Below, piece after piece: positions 46,911 through 58,069 of a DNA stretch of 64,000 nucleotides. The DNA lies in assembly GCF_004798865.1 (NCBI RefSeq), contig NW_025335468.1:3049832-3113831 (forward strand). The letters are read 5' to 3'. The notes below the pieces were generated by a model. It was not told the DNA's origin and did no database searches. It was given only the letters and a program-made list of their open reading frames with translations. The DNA comes from Varanus komodoensis (lineage: Eukaryota; Chordata; Lepidosauria; Squamata; Varanidae). Positions within the stretch are counted from its first letter, which is position 1, and every line of letters starts with the position of its first letter. Position numbers and translations under genes: made by a program.

Positions 46911-47434
46911 GCCTAAGGCAGTGGTGGTGAACCTATGGCATGCGTGCCACTGCAGGCACGCAGAGCCCTCTCTGTTGGCACGTAAGCCAAGTCACCCCAG
47001 CATCACCCCAGCAGCCGAGCATTGGATAACAGCACACATAGGGGCCCGGCGCATGCTCGGAAAGGAGTAGCGGTGCCAGGCAATGACATCATGAGCTGCG
47101 ACTCATTAGCTGCGACTCGTCCAAGCTTTCACATGGCTGGTCAGTGCACTGTCATATATATATATATATTGCTTGAACTGGCTGTGAGTTTTTATGCATT
47201 CATTTTTATTAACACAAGATTTTAGCTTTAAGTTTTCTTATGAAAACTAGAAATTTAATATCTAAGATTTAGCAAAGAGATGTTCTAGTCAATGCTGTGC
47301 TTTCCCTCTGGTATATTTTAATCTGCAGCATCATATTCAAGTTTTATTGCAGTGTTGGCATTTTGTGATAAATGAGTTTTGGGTTGCAGTTTGGGCACTT
47401 GGTCTCTAAAAGGTTCGCCATCATTGGCCTAAGG
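46911..47434. mobile_element. Non-autonomous hAT element with perfect 8-bp target duplication
   Basis: The element spans 46,919-47,426 (508 bases) and is flanked on both sides by GCCTAAGG, the 8-bp duplication expected of hAT transposases. The left end is CAGTGGTGGTGAACCTATGG; the right end read in reverse is CAATGATGGCGAACCTTTTA, giving terminal inverted repeats of about 20 bases. The interior has an AT dinucleotide run (47,154-47,170) and no transposase frame, so it was moved by a partner's enzyme. Confidence 0.9.
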
Positions 47435-49041
47435 TAAATTTCAACCTAAAGTATCTCTGCTGATGTAAATTAGCACCCTCAATATTTTCAAATTTCAATT
47501 ATTAATTTTGATGCTTGATATTTCTGCATTAGCTGTGTTCTGTAATATGGGCTGGATATTTGGTAGCACGCCATGTTAGATCCATGAAAATGGATGGGAC
47601 TTAAGTTAGTTGTGACTTAAACTTTTTTCAGTGGCGAGATCCTACCTAGGACTGCCATTGAGTACTATCCTTTGTTTGGAAGGAATATTCTCAGGAATGA
47701 GTTTGTACATTGAGCTTAAATGTAGTCTGAAATTGAATTAGAATCAAAGAAACTAATTTTCAGTCAGTAACAAGTACTGGATTTGTATCTGTATATTTTA
47801 ATTTCAGCATATTCCTTTCCTTGGTGTGTTTAAGCAATTCAGTGAAGATTCTGCTCATTAGATGGCAGTAGTGAATATGCAATAGCCATTTCATGAGATT
47901 TTTTTTCAAAACTACATTCTCCTCAGTCCTCATGCAATACCCTGACTACAACCAGTTATCTAAATACATAAAACAGCACTAATGTACAGCGAATTAGGCT
48001 TGTGGCAAAAAAGCTATTCTCTACTACAGATTCTGCAAGCCAGAAACGATTCATGTCATCTTTTCCAGAATGACTTGTATATGCATTTGGCTTCTCTACA
48101 GATCCTCCATGTTATTTCCAGATTTTTTATTTCAAGGTTAGCTACATGCCTATTTCATTCATTTGTGAACCTTTTGAAAACATTAGACTAATAACTTATG
48201 CCAGGAATTTCCCCTTCAGTTCCCATTTTGGATACTCCCACTATTCTCCCAAGATGAAAAATGCCTCCAGTTTAAGTACTAGGAGAGACATGGCCCTGTA
48301 CAGCCCAAGACTTTTTCCTGAAGGGTAGGATGTTTAGCAGAGGGTATATCCAAGGGAAAAACTAGGGGATATGAGAAGGAACTGGCTGCGTGTCCATAAG
48401 GAAGGCGCTTTACTTTCTAGCCATGTCAAGGCTCAAGGGACAAGCAACTGGGGAAGTCGTTGCTTTTGAAACTTTCAGTATGAGCTACAGTGAAAACATT
48501 GCAAATGCTTAGTGTTTCTTCTTCACGCTGTGCTCCTCAGGTCTCAGAACTGCTTTTGGAGTGGCATTTGGAACCAATTACTCTGCAAGAACAAAGGGAA
48601 AGGGTATGGAAAAGGAAGCTGTGTGAATCTGTCTTGGCACAGATCAGTGGATTTTCCGTTAAATTGACACATCAGTGCAACTTGATGGTCTCATGTGGGT
48701 GCCCTGCACTTATTATCTTGCTGGTGCAGGTTCATTGTGGTTGGAACATGCCTACATAAGTGGGTGTGGGTGCGCCTGGTGGTTGCAGCCTTTGGTCACA
48801 GAATCAAGTTAAAGCCTCAGTTAGCCCTACACAGTTCATTTACGGATAAGCACAGATAGCTACTTATTTATTGATTGGTGGGTAAACATCTATTTGCCCA
48901 AAATGGGAGAGGACCAGATAACGCAAATATCAGTCACTGGTACCAATATGAGTGGGAATTTGCACTGGCAGAAAAGTCAGAAACTTCTGAAGAAGCTTGG
49001 TTTGCATTTCTTCCTTGCATAAATACTTCCAGCACACATAG

Positions 49042-49053
49042 CCCCCCCCCCCG
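49042..49053. repeat. Poly(C) run
   Basis: About eleven consecutive C residues; a simple repeat prone to length error in assembly. Confidence 0.8.
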
Positions 49054-49629
49054 AGTTCCATGACTCATCCTTTGGCAGCTCCCACACTGGTGGCAAGTTC
49101 CAGCTTCTCATATGGGTCAGGCGTGTTGCACGTTTGTCTGGTGGAAGGCTATGGGTGTAGCCCATTGATGTCATCCAGCCTGGGCATGGCCCAATTCTGA
49201 ATCCTCTGTGCTGAGAAAGGCCAGAGCATTTTTCCTCACAGTAGAAGAGTACTGACCTTCCCACGGAGCCCGGGGTCCCTGTGGCAAATGGTGACATAGC
49301 TTGGTCAGTGCTCTTGCCTGCATGGGGAGGGACCCAGTGTTCCTGTGGGGTGCCACGTGCCACAGCGCTGCTCCAGCATGCCATTATCTCTTATATGAGG
49401 TATCAAATCGTAGAGATAACAGTGCAAATTCCTTCAGGGAAATTCCACTCAGGGGCCAGAGTATAACCTTGGTAGGAGCCAAGCTGGGCTCACACTAGGA
49501 TGCCCAGCCAGCTGGATTAGGTCTCCAGAATGCATATCTGAAATACTCAAGTGTCATAACACTTGCTTAATGTGTGCACCAGATACATTTTTATCTTATT
49601 TAATTAAAGTTGTTTTATATGGTTTAATA

Positions 49630-49820
49630 ACAGTCAGGACCCTGAGGGTGTGGAATGGGCTTCCACGAGAGGTCGTTGAGGCCCCATCGGTGCGGGTGTT
49701 CAAGGATAAGCAGGACATCCAAATGGTGGGCATGTCATGAGCAGAGCCGGCTGGTGCCGGAGGTCAGACTAGATGGCCCGGGAGACCCCTTCTGACACGC
49801 TCTGTTTCTATGTTTCTAAT
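49630..49820 (+). mobile_element. CR1-type LINE 3' end (plus strand)
   Basis: Contains GGAATGGGCTTCCACGAGAG, GGTCGTTGAGGCCCCATCGG, CAGACTAGATGGCCCGGGAG and the end CTCTGTTTCTATGTTTCTA. It belongs to the same subfamily as the minus-strand piece at 9902-10,016 and abuts Bov-B copy 2. Confidence 0.75.
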
Positions 49821-49823
49821 ATA

Positions 49824-50486
49824 TTGTGAGTCGTGAAGTCGTGTCAGACCCATCGCGACCCCATGGACAACATTCCTCCAGGCCTTCCTGTCCTCCACCA
49901 TCCTCACGCCGACTGCTTCAGTGACTCCATCTAGCCACCTCATTCTCTGCCGTCCCCTTCTTTTGCCATCTATTGTTCCCAGCATTAGGCTCCTCTCCAG
50001 GGAGTCCTTCCTTCTCATTAGGTGGCCAAAGTATTTGAGTTTCATCTTCAGTATCTGGCCTTCTAAAGAGCAGTCAGGGCTGATCTCCTCTAGGACTGAC
50101 CGGTTTGATCACCTTGCAGTCCAAGGGACTCGCAGGAGTCTCCTCCAGCACCGCAATTCAAAGGCCTCAATTCTTCGGCGCTCAGCCTTCCTTATGGTCT
50201 AACTTTCACAGCCAAACATTGCAACTGGGAAAACCATAGCTTTGACTATGCAAACTTTTGTTGGCCGGGTAATGTCTCTGATTTTTAGAATGCTGTCTAG
50301 ATTTGCCATAGCTTTCCTCCTCAGGAGCAAGAGTCTTTTAATTTCTTGGCTGCAGTCCCCGTCTGCAGTGATCTTGGAGCCCAGGAAAATAAAATCTGTC
50401 ACTACCTCCATTTCTTCCCCATCTATTTGCCAGGGAGTGATAGGACTGGATGCCATAATCTTAATTTTCTTAATGTTGAGTTTCAA
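49824..50486 (-). mobile_element. Bov-B LINE (RTE clade) 3' end, copy 2 (minus strand)
   Basis: Minus-strand translation gives, in order, NIKKIKIMASSPITPWQIDG, VVTDFIFLGSKITADGDCSQ, EIKRLLLLRRKAMANLDSIL, FPVAMFGCES, then (after an in-frame stop) LKYFGHLMRRKDSLE and WLDGVTEAVGV. This copy reaches further 5' than the other two. It is bounded, together with the adjacent CR1 piece, by a short direct repeat. Confidence 0.93.
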
Positions 50487-50497
50487 ATGGTTTAATA

Positions 50498-50738
50498 TAT
50501 GAATGTTTAATTGTATGTCCCCCTTTTCATCTCATTTTATCTTATCTTGCTTTATCTTATTTTAATATTTTATTTTATTACTTATCAATTGTATTCCTAG
50601 TGTTGGTTTCTATATTTTACTGTGGCTTGTGAAATGTATTTGAATCAAACTGTTCTATTGTCTTACATGTTGTGAGCCGCCCAGAGGGTTGCATGGCTAA
50701 TGGAGCAGCATATAGGTCAAATAAATAAATAACAACAT
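50498..50738 (+). mobile_element. L2-like LINE 3' end, probably the host of the composite insertion
   Basis: AT-rich 3' UTR, then GTGAGCCGCCCAGAGGGTTG, GAGCAGCATATAGGTC and a (AAAT)n tail. The upstream AT-rich sequence before 49,630 may be the other part of the same element, now split by the CR1/Bov-B composite. Confidence 0.65.
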
Positions 50739-51589
50739 ATCCTATTTCTCACGCTGAACCCCAGAACTGCAGACCCACAGTTGTTTGCACTAACTAAATA
50801 GTTTTGGGATTTAAGGAATGAGAGACTTGCATGTGTATAGGAAGTAGATCAATATAGAACTAACTTTAGACATAATGTATTTCTTGAAAATGCTAGATCA
50901 TTGTAAAAACTATTTAAATGGTGGGGTCAACATATAACTAAGGATTCTATGCATGGTTGTGTGGCAGCAAACCCCATTAAATCAAGTGGGAACTGCTTTC
51001 AACTAAGACAAAATCCTTCTCTAAAGACTTTAGTTTGGCCCAATCTTTGCCTAAATTTAGGCAGGCTGAAAAGACTTTCTTTACGCTTTTCTGTCACCTA
51101 GTTTTACAATCTGGATGTTTTAACATTAATTTGCACTCTTAAATTGATTGTTTCTAAACTTGTGTGTTACCTTAGAGGATGTTTTAAGCAGAAAGACAAT
51201 CCATAAGTATTTTGATGAAATGAACATATTAATCAATCAGTAAATGTGTAAGGATCAGCTTGTAAGTCTGTTGAAAAGTTCCGATTATTTCAACCATGCT
51301 GCTTTTTGTTTTGCTTTCTTTCTTTCAAGTGTAGCAATTTCTACACTTTCTTATACCCCCCTGTATAACACACAGGCCAGCCTGCATGCGTGCACACACA
51401 CAAATGAAATGCTCAAAGGATGTGCTACCCAAATTAATTAAAAGGCTGTCAAGAATACAAGAGCTGAAAAGATTTGGCAACATTAGACACAGCTTTCATT
51501 AATAAGTTGGAATGACATTTTCTTTGTCATTATCTTCATCTAGTCTTCAGCCTGGTTATGGTTCAGAGGTTGCCCAGACAGCTATTCCA

Positions 51590-51615
51590 TGGGGAGGGGG
51601 AGGGGGAGGAGGCGG
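51590..51615 (+). repeat. G-rich tract with G-quadruplex pattern
   Basis: Consecutive G4-5 runs separated by single A residues, then GGAGGCGG. It satisfies the usual four-run pattern with loops of one to three bases. Confidence 0.65.
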
Positions 51616-51774
51616 TTAATTCAGGTTGCTCTAGAATTGCAATGACATTTACCAAAAGCATAGGACTTGGTGACCAGCTAGCAGGTACACAAATTTTGAA
51701 TGGCATTAAGTCTTCCTTGTTTGCAAAAAAGGAGCAAGAACATCTTGTAGGCATTAATGAGTTCCCATATTGTC

Positions 51775-51880
51775 ACATTCATTGTCAAGGTGTTTTAGAC
51801 TGCAGCCCTGTGCCTTAGGGCCTATTGAGCGCAGTGGAATTTACTTCTGGGCAGACATACGCAGTATTGTGCTGAAAGTT
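51775..51880 (+). repeat. Unclassified short squamate repeat (TTACTTCTGGGCAGACAT family)
   Basis: Contains CCTATTGAGCGCAGTGGAAT, TTACTTCTGGGCAGACAT and ACGCAGTATTGTGCTG. Related words appear at 11,760-11,850, 16,085-16,165, 25,900-25,970 and 57,720-57,830. These are dispersed, old copies of a family I cannot class with confidence. Confidence 0.4.
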
Positions 51881-53035
51881 TTCTTATTAACCCTACAGAT
51901 AGAAGAGACAAATGGAACACTCCAGTCATTGACAATGGGTGAACTGAAGCAGAAGAAGTAAAAGGATTTTCCACCTCCCTCCCCACCAGAATGTGCCTGC
52001 CATGGTTGGATACTACTCCTTTGAAGGCAACTTCTTCTCTGACTCTGATCTTAGTAGAAGCCAGAAACTTTTCTGTTCTTTAGAGGGGGGAATGAAGGGT
52101 TAATCAAGACTAAGCTGCCTGAATAGCACACACAACTATGCATATAGATTTTGTCTCTTCTTTATATGACAGTGAAGTAGCATGCACAACCCCTGCAAAA
52201 TTGGGGTTGTGACAATGCAGGGTGAACCTGTGATAAAAGCCTTGTCAGGAAGTACCGCATGTGAAGATTACCCATACAGATCAGTGTCTTACAGCCTGTT
52301 GGTGATCAAACAATGCATACATAAAGCTTAAAAAGAACAGCACTGAGTTGTTTCAGGCAGAAATTTCTTCTGCCACTTTAAAGGATCCTCTACCAATTCA
52401 ATTTTCATGCTAACTGCGAGGCTGACTAACATGTGACTTTCCTATGTTGGGTGGGAAGTTAAAAAGAAATTCCCTGTGGAGTAGTATCGAGGATCAATGG
52501 CAGAGGAAAAAAATACCATCCTTGTTTAGCTTGTGAGAGACAGAGAGAGTTTTCAGATATAGAGCTTAGCTACATGAGGGGTTTAACCCACTGTTTCACA
52601 GAGCTTCTTCTGTTTTCATTGCAGAAGGAAAAATGCATCATTTACACTTGGGTTTTTTCTGGAGTTCGCATCTCTGTTTTTTTCTTATTGTTCAACCACA
52701 AAGTGGCACTATGGCACAACTGCTTTGTCATGGATTTGTGGCAATATGTGTTGCTTTTGTTGCAGTTTCTCATTATTTAAACATAATAACAGACTTTCTT
52801 CACCCCCAAAAATGGAGAAAGCTGGAAAATACAAGAAAGACTCTGCAGGACAACAATGTTCTGAAAGGTCCACAATGCTTCCCAGTGCTACCAACTAGAA
52901 GGCACTGTGCAGTAGCTGTCTTTTAGATGCTTAATGTATTTTTGTCAATAAGGAAAAAAAATGGTAGAAATGGTGGGAAAACGTGAGTGGGATATGACAG
53001 GAAGCTGACAATATCTGGAAACACAAACATACATA

Positions 53036-53635
53036 TGTTGTTGCTAGTCGCGAAGTCATGTCCGACCCATCGCGACCCCATGGACAACATTCCTCCAGGC
53101 CTTCCTGTCCTCCACCATCCCCCAGTCCACTTAAGCTCACACCAACTGCTTCAGTGACTCCATCTAGCCACCTCATCCTCTGCCGTCCCCTCCTTCTTTT
53201 GCCATCTATTGTTCCCAGCATTAGGCTCTTCTCCAGGGAGTCCTTCCTTCTCATTAGGTGGCCAAAGTATTTGAGTTTCAACTTCAGTATCTGGCCTTCT
53301 AAAGAGCAGCCAGGGTTGATCTCCTCTAGGACTGACTGGTTTGATCGTCTTGCAGTCCAAGGGCCTCGCAGGAGTCTCCGCCAGCACCACAGTTCAAAGG
53401 CCTCAATCCTTTGGCGCTCAGCCTTCCTTATGGTCCAGCTTTCACAGCCATACATTGCAACTGGGAAAAACATAGCCTTGACTATATGCACTTTTGTTGG
53501 CAGGGTGATGTCTCTGCTTTTTAGTATGCTGTCTAGATTTGCCATAGCTTTCTTCCCCAGGAGCAAGCGTCTTTTAATTTCTTGGCTGCAGTCCCTGTCT
53601 GCGGTGAACTTGGAGCCCAGAAAAATAAAATCTGT
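53036..53635 (-). mobile_element. Bov-B LINE (RTE clade) 3' end, copy 3 (minus strand)
   Basis: On the minus strand an open frame covers KKAMANLDSILKSRDITLPT, MYGCESWTIRKAERQRIEAF, LWCWRRLLRGPW, LKLKYFGHLMRRKDSLEKSL and MRWLDGVTEAVGVSLSGL. Compared with copy 1, a 2-base difference after SLSGL shifts the last ~25 codons. It has no stop in the block where copies 1 and 2 are broken, and so looks the youngest of the three. Confidence 0.93.
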
Positions 53636-55179
53636 ATACCATGCATCAAAAGTCCTTCAACAAGTAAAGTGATGGTGCGATAAAAGCTTCACCTGGAAGG
53701 ACCAAAAGGATAAAATATCATAAGCAAAAATAATCCGCAGCATTTTGTGACTATTTAGTGACTATTTGGTGATGCATGTATCCCATCTATATGCTAGGGA
53801 GGTCAGTTGCTCACACACTTCCACATAGAGTTGTATCATGCACGTGTTTCTGTGTGGCTGGGCCTCACACAGACAGGCGCAGCAATATGGCAACCTGGCA
53901 GTAGCTGCTGTCAAGTATTTAAAGGTAGCAGATCTTGGACCACAACTGGAGATAGAAGCCAGGACATAAAGAGCAGCATTTTCTGCTCAGCTGAATGCAA
54001 ACAGTCATTCATTCATTATATTTTCATCCCACCTTAAGAACAAACAAGACAAAAGTCTGCATTTTAATGGAATAAAAGATGCCTCACTCAGGATCTGTGC
54101 TGCCCCCACCGTTGGGGAGGTACACAGCAAAGGGCTATTTGGTAGGTCCCTCCCAATCAAAGGTTCAAAGCAAGTTGTCGCTTTAAATTTCCCACAGTAC
54201 CCCAAACCAACTCCTTGTTGATGCTACATTGCTGGGCTTGCTTAAAGACTCCAATCTTTCCCTCTCCTTCCTGGGTTGTTGTTCTGCTTAGTCAGCAGGG
54301 TGAAGGCTCAGACAACACTGCCTTCCTACCCCCTTTTTCCGTCTGCTTCGGAAATCTCTTGGAGAAGCTCTTTGCTGTCCTCCAACTAGTGTTTACTCTG
54401 AGAGGAATGGCGTGCCAGTTATCAAAGGCCAGGGCCATAGCATTTCACTTCAGGAAGTCTTGTCCCTCTCCAACCATTCCAGCTTTATCTTCATATTACC
54501 TAAGGAGCAGTGTTACAGCTGCTGTACTGGATCCACTCCATATATACTGGAGTGCTACAGGGAAACCCTAGGCTTCTTCCCTTGCAAGTACAGAGTTCGG
54601 CACCTGTGGAATGGTGCAGAGGGGCCTGGCAGAGGTGGGAAGGATAGGGAACAGCTCAGGACATCTTGCCAGTAATATAGTGATTACTCTCACATATCCA
54701 TTTTCCTGTTTAGCTTCTTCATTGCACAATGAAATCCAAGCCCAAGCACACCGTGGTGCCGGTGCCAGCAAAGGAGGAAGTGGGGAGCTTTGATATTCTC
54801 TTCCACAGAATTTGACCAGGCCCTCCCATGGAAGTGTTCTTGCCTTTACCCAGGGACCAGAATATTTGTATCCAAAGGTTAGTAACCCAAACAACATCTA
54901 GGCCACACCATATGGAGAAATATATCTTAGCAAGTAAGGCAAGTTCTTTTAAGTTTAGAATATGGCCCAAAAACTATGTCAGACAAGGCTCAGTAGTCTT
55001 AGAATGGCATACTGTACTTTAGATCTTAGTAAGCTAAGTCACCCTGGGTGACTTGGGATAGTTGCCAAGGCTAGTATTTTCCTATCCTAGGTAACTCTCA
55101 GGTTCTTAACTCTTTTGTTCCCCGAGGGTAATTGCAACACTGTGCAGTAGCTTCTGCATTTCCCTGTAACCTCATTAGA

Positions 55180-55720
55180 GGACACAGGGCAATTCCTTAT
55201 ATTGACAGATTTACAGAAAAACCTATTAATGTAAATAGCTGAACAAAGCCATAAGACAATTCCATTAACTTTGACCTAGATTCTTGAGCAAGTGTTACAG
55301 TTCAGTTAATGCCAGTCTACTTTCCAAACAGGTTATTAGAAGGTACGTTGCTATAGTAACATCCTATTTCTGAACTGGAATTGCCTGTTGCAAGATCAGA
55401 AGGGGCGAATTGAAGAAAAACCCTGTTTAATATGCTAGAAATTATTATTTTGACAAATGTTCCAGTTTACAAGAGAAAATCCTACCTACTTTGTAAGAAT
55501 AAATGAAGCTTATTTCTTTATTTGGAGACACCTGAGATAAAGTCCAATGGGGTGAAATGCCTATTTATGCTAAACTGAATTGCTTCTTGTGACATGAGCA
55601 ATTAAATTAGTTCAAAGAATTCCATTACTGAGATAATTGCATACACGTGGTTACTGAATAGTTCCTTGTATTTTCGTAACTCTTATCAAAATCTAAGGTT
55701 TTCAATAAGGAGACAGGTCA
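55180..55720. promoter_or_regulatory. Candidate conserved noncoding element with RFX X-box-like site
   Basis: Repeat-free AT-rich stretch about 0.6-1.1 kb upstream of the CpG island. It contains GTTGCTATAGTAAC (55,347-55,360), an imperfect palindrome close to the RFX X-box (GTTGCC-ATGG-CAAC), plus TAATTAA-type and TGATAAG-like words. Whether it is an enhancer is inference. Confidence 0.3.
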
Positions 55721-56279
55721 AACTTAGTTGGTGTTAAGATTAGATAAATTATAATAAATATTGAAGGAGCTGCATGTATGACAAGAGTCATTCTATGTTT
55801 ATTATACCAATCTGAGATAATTGCACAAGTTCAAAGCATGTCCTCTTACATTCAGCAGTGTGTACAGCTGGACAATGGGTACACTTCTTTACTTCCTCTT
55901 TTACGGCTTCGGATGTTGAGGGAGATAGGAAGCTCTGGCCCTTGGACTTCTGGCTGCATCAACTCTTGTCATGTGATGCTGCTGTAGTGTGACTTTGCTG
56001 TTGTCTCTCCATCCTCCTCTGGGTCTGCCTCCTGCTCTTTGGCCTTCTCCTCTGTGTATGCCCTGAATTTTATGGACTCCTTATCTCCAGATGATCAAAC
56101 CACTTTATTTGCTGTCTTTGTACACTACCTTTAATTTGAGGCAAGGCAAACAATCCCATGGAAATCAGTCAAGATTAAGGCCTATTGAAAGTAATGGAAT
56201 GGAAGAGGTTTGACTAGGCCATATAAGTAACATTTGTTGGATTGTACCCGTAGAGTTCGTATGTCGGTGGCAAATCTAA

Positions 56280-57000
56280 GCCAGACATTCCTCCATGCAC
56301 CTCTCCGTTCACACTGAAGTCCAGCTCCTCCCGCCGCCTTGGCAGGCCCTGCAGACACGCCTGTGTGCCAGACACATCCCGGGCAACTTTCTGGAGCTTC
56401 TAATAGACTCGGAGAGGGACAAGAAAGAAACTCCGCCGGTCTGATGCCGCTTCCTGCAGGAAGAGGACGGTGCTGCAGAACAGGAGCAGGGACAGGCATA
56501 AAGGGAACCCCGTCCCATGAGGAGCGACGCCCCGAAGAGCAGACTTCCTCTGCTTCCTTTAACTCCGGGACGTTAAAGCAGAAAACCAAAACGACAGAAA
56601 GAAGAGGGAAACCACCGCTTCGTCCTCAGCGATGCCCCGTCATCACATTGCTTGCTCCACCCTCCTGTCTTGGCCTTCCCAAAGCGCGCGCCCGCGCCGC
56701 GCTCCACGGCCGCCTCCACCCATCCCAGCAGCAATTCCTTTTTCTGCGGCCACCGCCCCGCCTGGCCCCGCCCCTTGTGCTGCCTGGTCGGCCAATCCAG
56801 ACCCAGCCGGTAGCGAGGAGCTGCACTGCGCGCGGGCTGCCCTCGCACTCGCTTTCCTTCGCTCGTCCCTGCGCACTTGCTCCAGGGGAAGAGGGTAGCG
56901 GCGTCGTTGCCGCTGCTCTCCTCTCGCCCCTTTCTTCTTTCTCCTCGCCGGACAGCCGTAAGTAACGCTCCCTTCCGTCCCGCGCTCTCAGGGTGTCTTT
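56280..57000 (+). promoter_or_regulatory. CpG island promoter of an unidentified plus-strand gene
   Basis: The only GC- and CpG-dense block in the window. It holds GC boxes in CCGCCCCGCC and CCCCGCCCC (56,754-56,775), a CCAAT box (56,792-56,796), and no TATA box at a fitting distance. A consensus splice donor (GTAAGT at 56,958) follows about 160 bases after the CCAAT box, which sets the direction as plus. The several overlapping long open frames here reflect low stop-codon density in GC-rich DNA, not proteins. Confidence 0.75.
56835..56957 (+). other. Probable noncoding first exon of the CpG-island gene
   Basis: The region after the CCAAT box is rich in CTC/TCG with a pyrimidine run (CCCTTTCTTCTTTCTCCTCG) and ends GACAGCC before donor GTAAGT. 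No ATG with a sustained frame leads to the donor. The 5' end is approximate, set from the promoter boxes. I could not link it to a known gene. Confidence 0.5.
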
Positions 57001-57928
57001 CATCCTCTTGCCGTCCTCGAAAGTGAGGTTGTGTGCGTGTATGCAGGGGCCCGGTGCAACGGGAAGGTTCTTAAGTGGGGCGTACCTGGCAAGAGCACTG
57101 CATGAAGGGATGCGGCAGTTGCTGCGGTGGGAGTGCCGGCATTAGCAGGTGCCCTGCTGGTGGTGCCAAGAGCGCGCTTGGATCTCCGTGTTAGGGACTG
57201 TCAAGGAGAGGGCGTGTAGCCCACTCTCTGCCCATGTTCGCTTTTCCCGGCTCTTCCTTGGGAAGGGGGAAACTTCAGCGCTCGAAGCTCCAGACGCATT
57301 AACCCACAACTTTTGGGTGTGGAAGAGGGGGAGGCTTAGCCCCCACTGCCCCTCTTATCCCTCACTGCCCCTCTTCCACTCTTCCTTTCACGTGCATGCA
57401 CGGGAGGCTTTCAGAAGAGATGCATGAATGAAAGGCTCTGCCCAGCTGATTCACTGTCAACAGTGTTTGGGTTTTTCTTCCTCCACCAGCCTTTTTCAGG
57501 CAGTCCTTGGCCGCGAGCCACCTGTGCAAGGCACGTTTTCTCCTCCTCAGTTCTTTCTATTATTGGCACTAGTCTTTAAAAAAAAAAAAAACTGAAAAAT
57601 GCTCCGCTAAAGATAAACCATTTAGAATCGCGTTTTACTTGTCATGTGATAGAAGAAATGTTTTCTCCTTAATGCCACTTCAACCAGTTGGTATGAAGGG
57701 ACTTCTGGCAGTAAGCTTTAAGGCACCGTCCTGTGCAGACAGGAAAAAAGTTCATGTTTGGCTGGGAATCCTTGGGAATTGTAAGACTTTCTTCTATCTT
57801 AACATGCATAGGATTGGGCCATCAATTTAGCTGGTAAACAAACTAAAGTTTTAACGTCATAAATTGTACCCTTGCCCAGACCTCCATAAATTTATGAAAC
57901 GGGAATGGAAAAGGACTGTACTGCTTAC

Positions 57929-58069
57929 CAGCCTTTCCCAATCTGGTAGCCTTCAGAGGCATTTGGACTACAACTCCCAGAATTCCTTTTCAGCAGGGCC
58001 ATTGACTAGGAATGCTCAGGATGTTGCAGTCCTAACGTGACTAGAAGGCACAGGTTTGGGGAAGGCCGG
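57929..58069. mobile_element. Palindromic hAT-type MITE
   Basis: The left end CAGCCTTTCCCAATCTGGTA and the right end read in reverse (CCGGCCTTCCCCAAACCTGT) form inverted repeats. The middle holds TTGGACTACAACTCCCAGAA. No clear target duplication is left. Confidence 0.65.

Larger units (their letters stand above)
29881..56279. other. Intergenic stretch between the MYORG-like gene and the CpG-island gene
   Basis: No spliced or single-exon host gene was recognised. The repeats listed separately account for part of it. The remainder (for example 34,560-36,500, 40,900-42,490, 47,440-49,600 and 50,740-53,030) shows only short chance frames. An unannotated lncRNA cannot be excluded from sequence alone. 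Confidence 0.6.

Noticed and set aside
53058-53672. 204-codon plus-strand open frame
   Set aside because: It is the antisense shadow of Bov-B copy 3, whose minus-strand frame carries the recognisable reverse transcriptase motifs.
56339-57003. Long overlapping open frames (up to 208 codons) in several frames of the CpG island
   Set aside because: They arise from low stop density in GC-rich DNA. The translations are R/P/A-rich, no family is recognisable, and the frames contradict one another.
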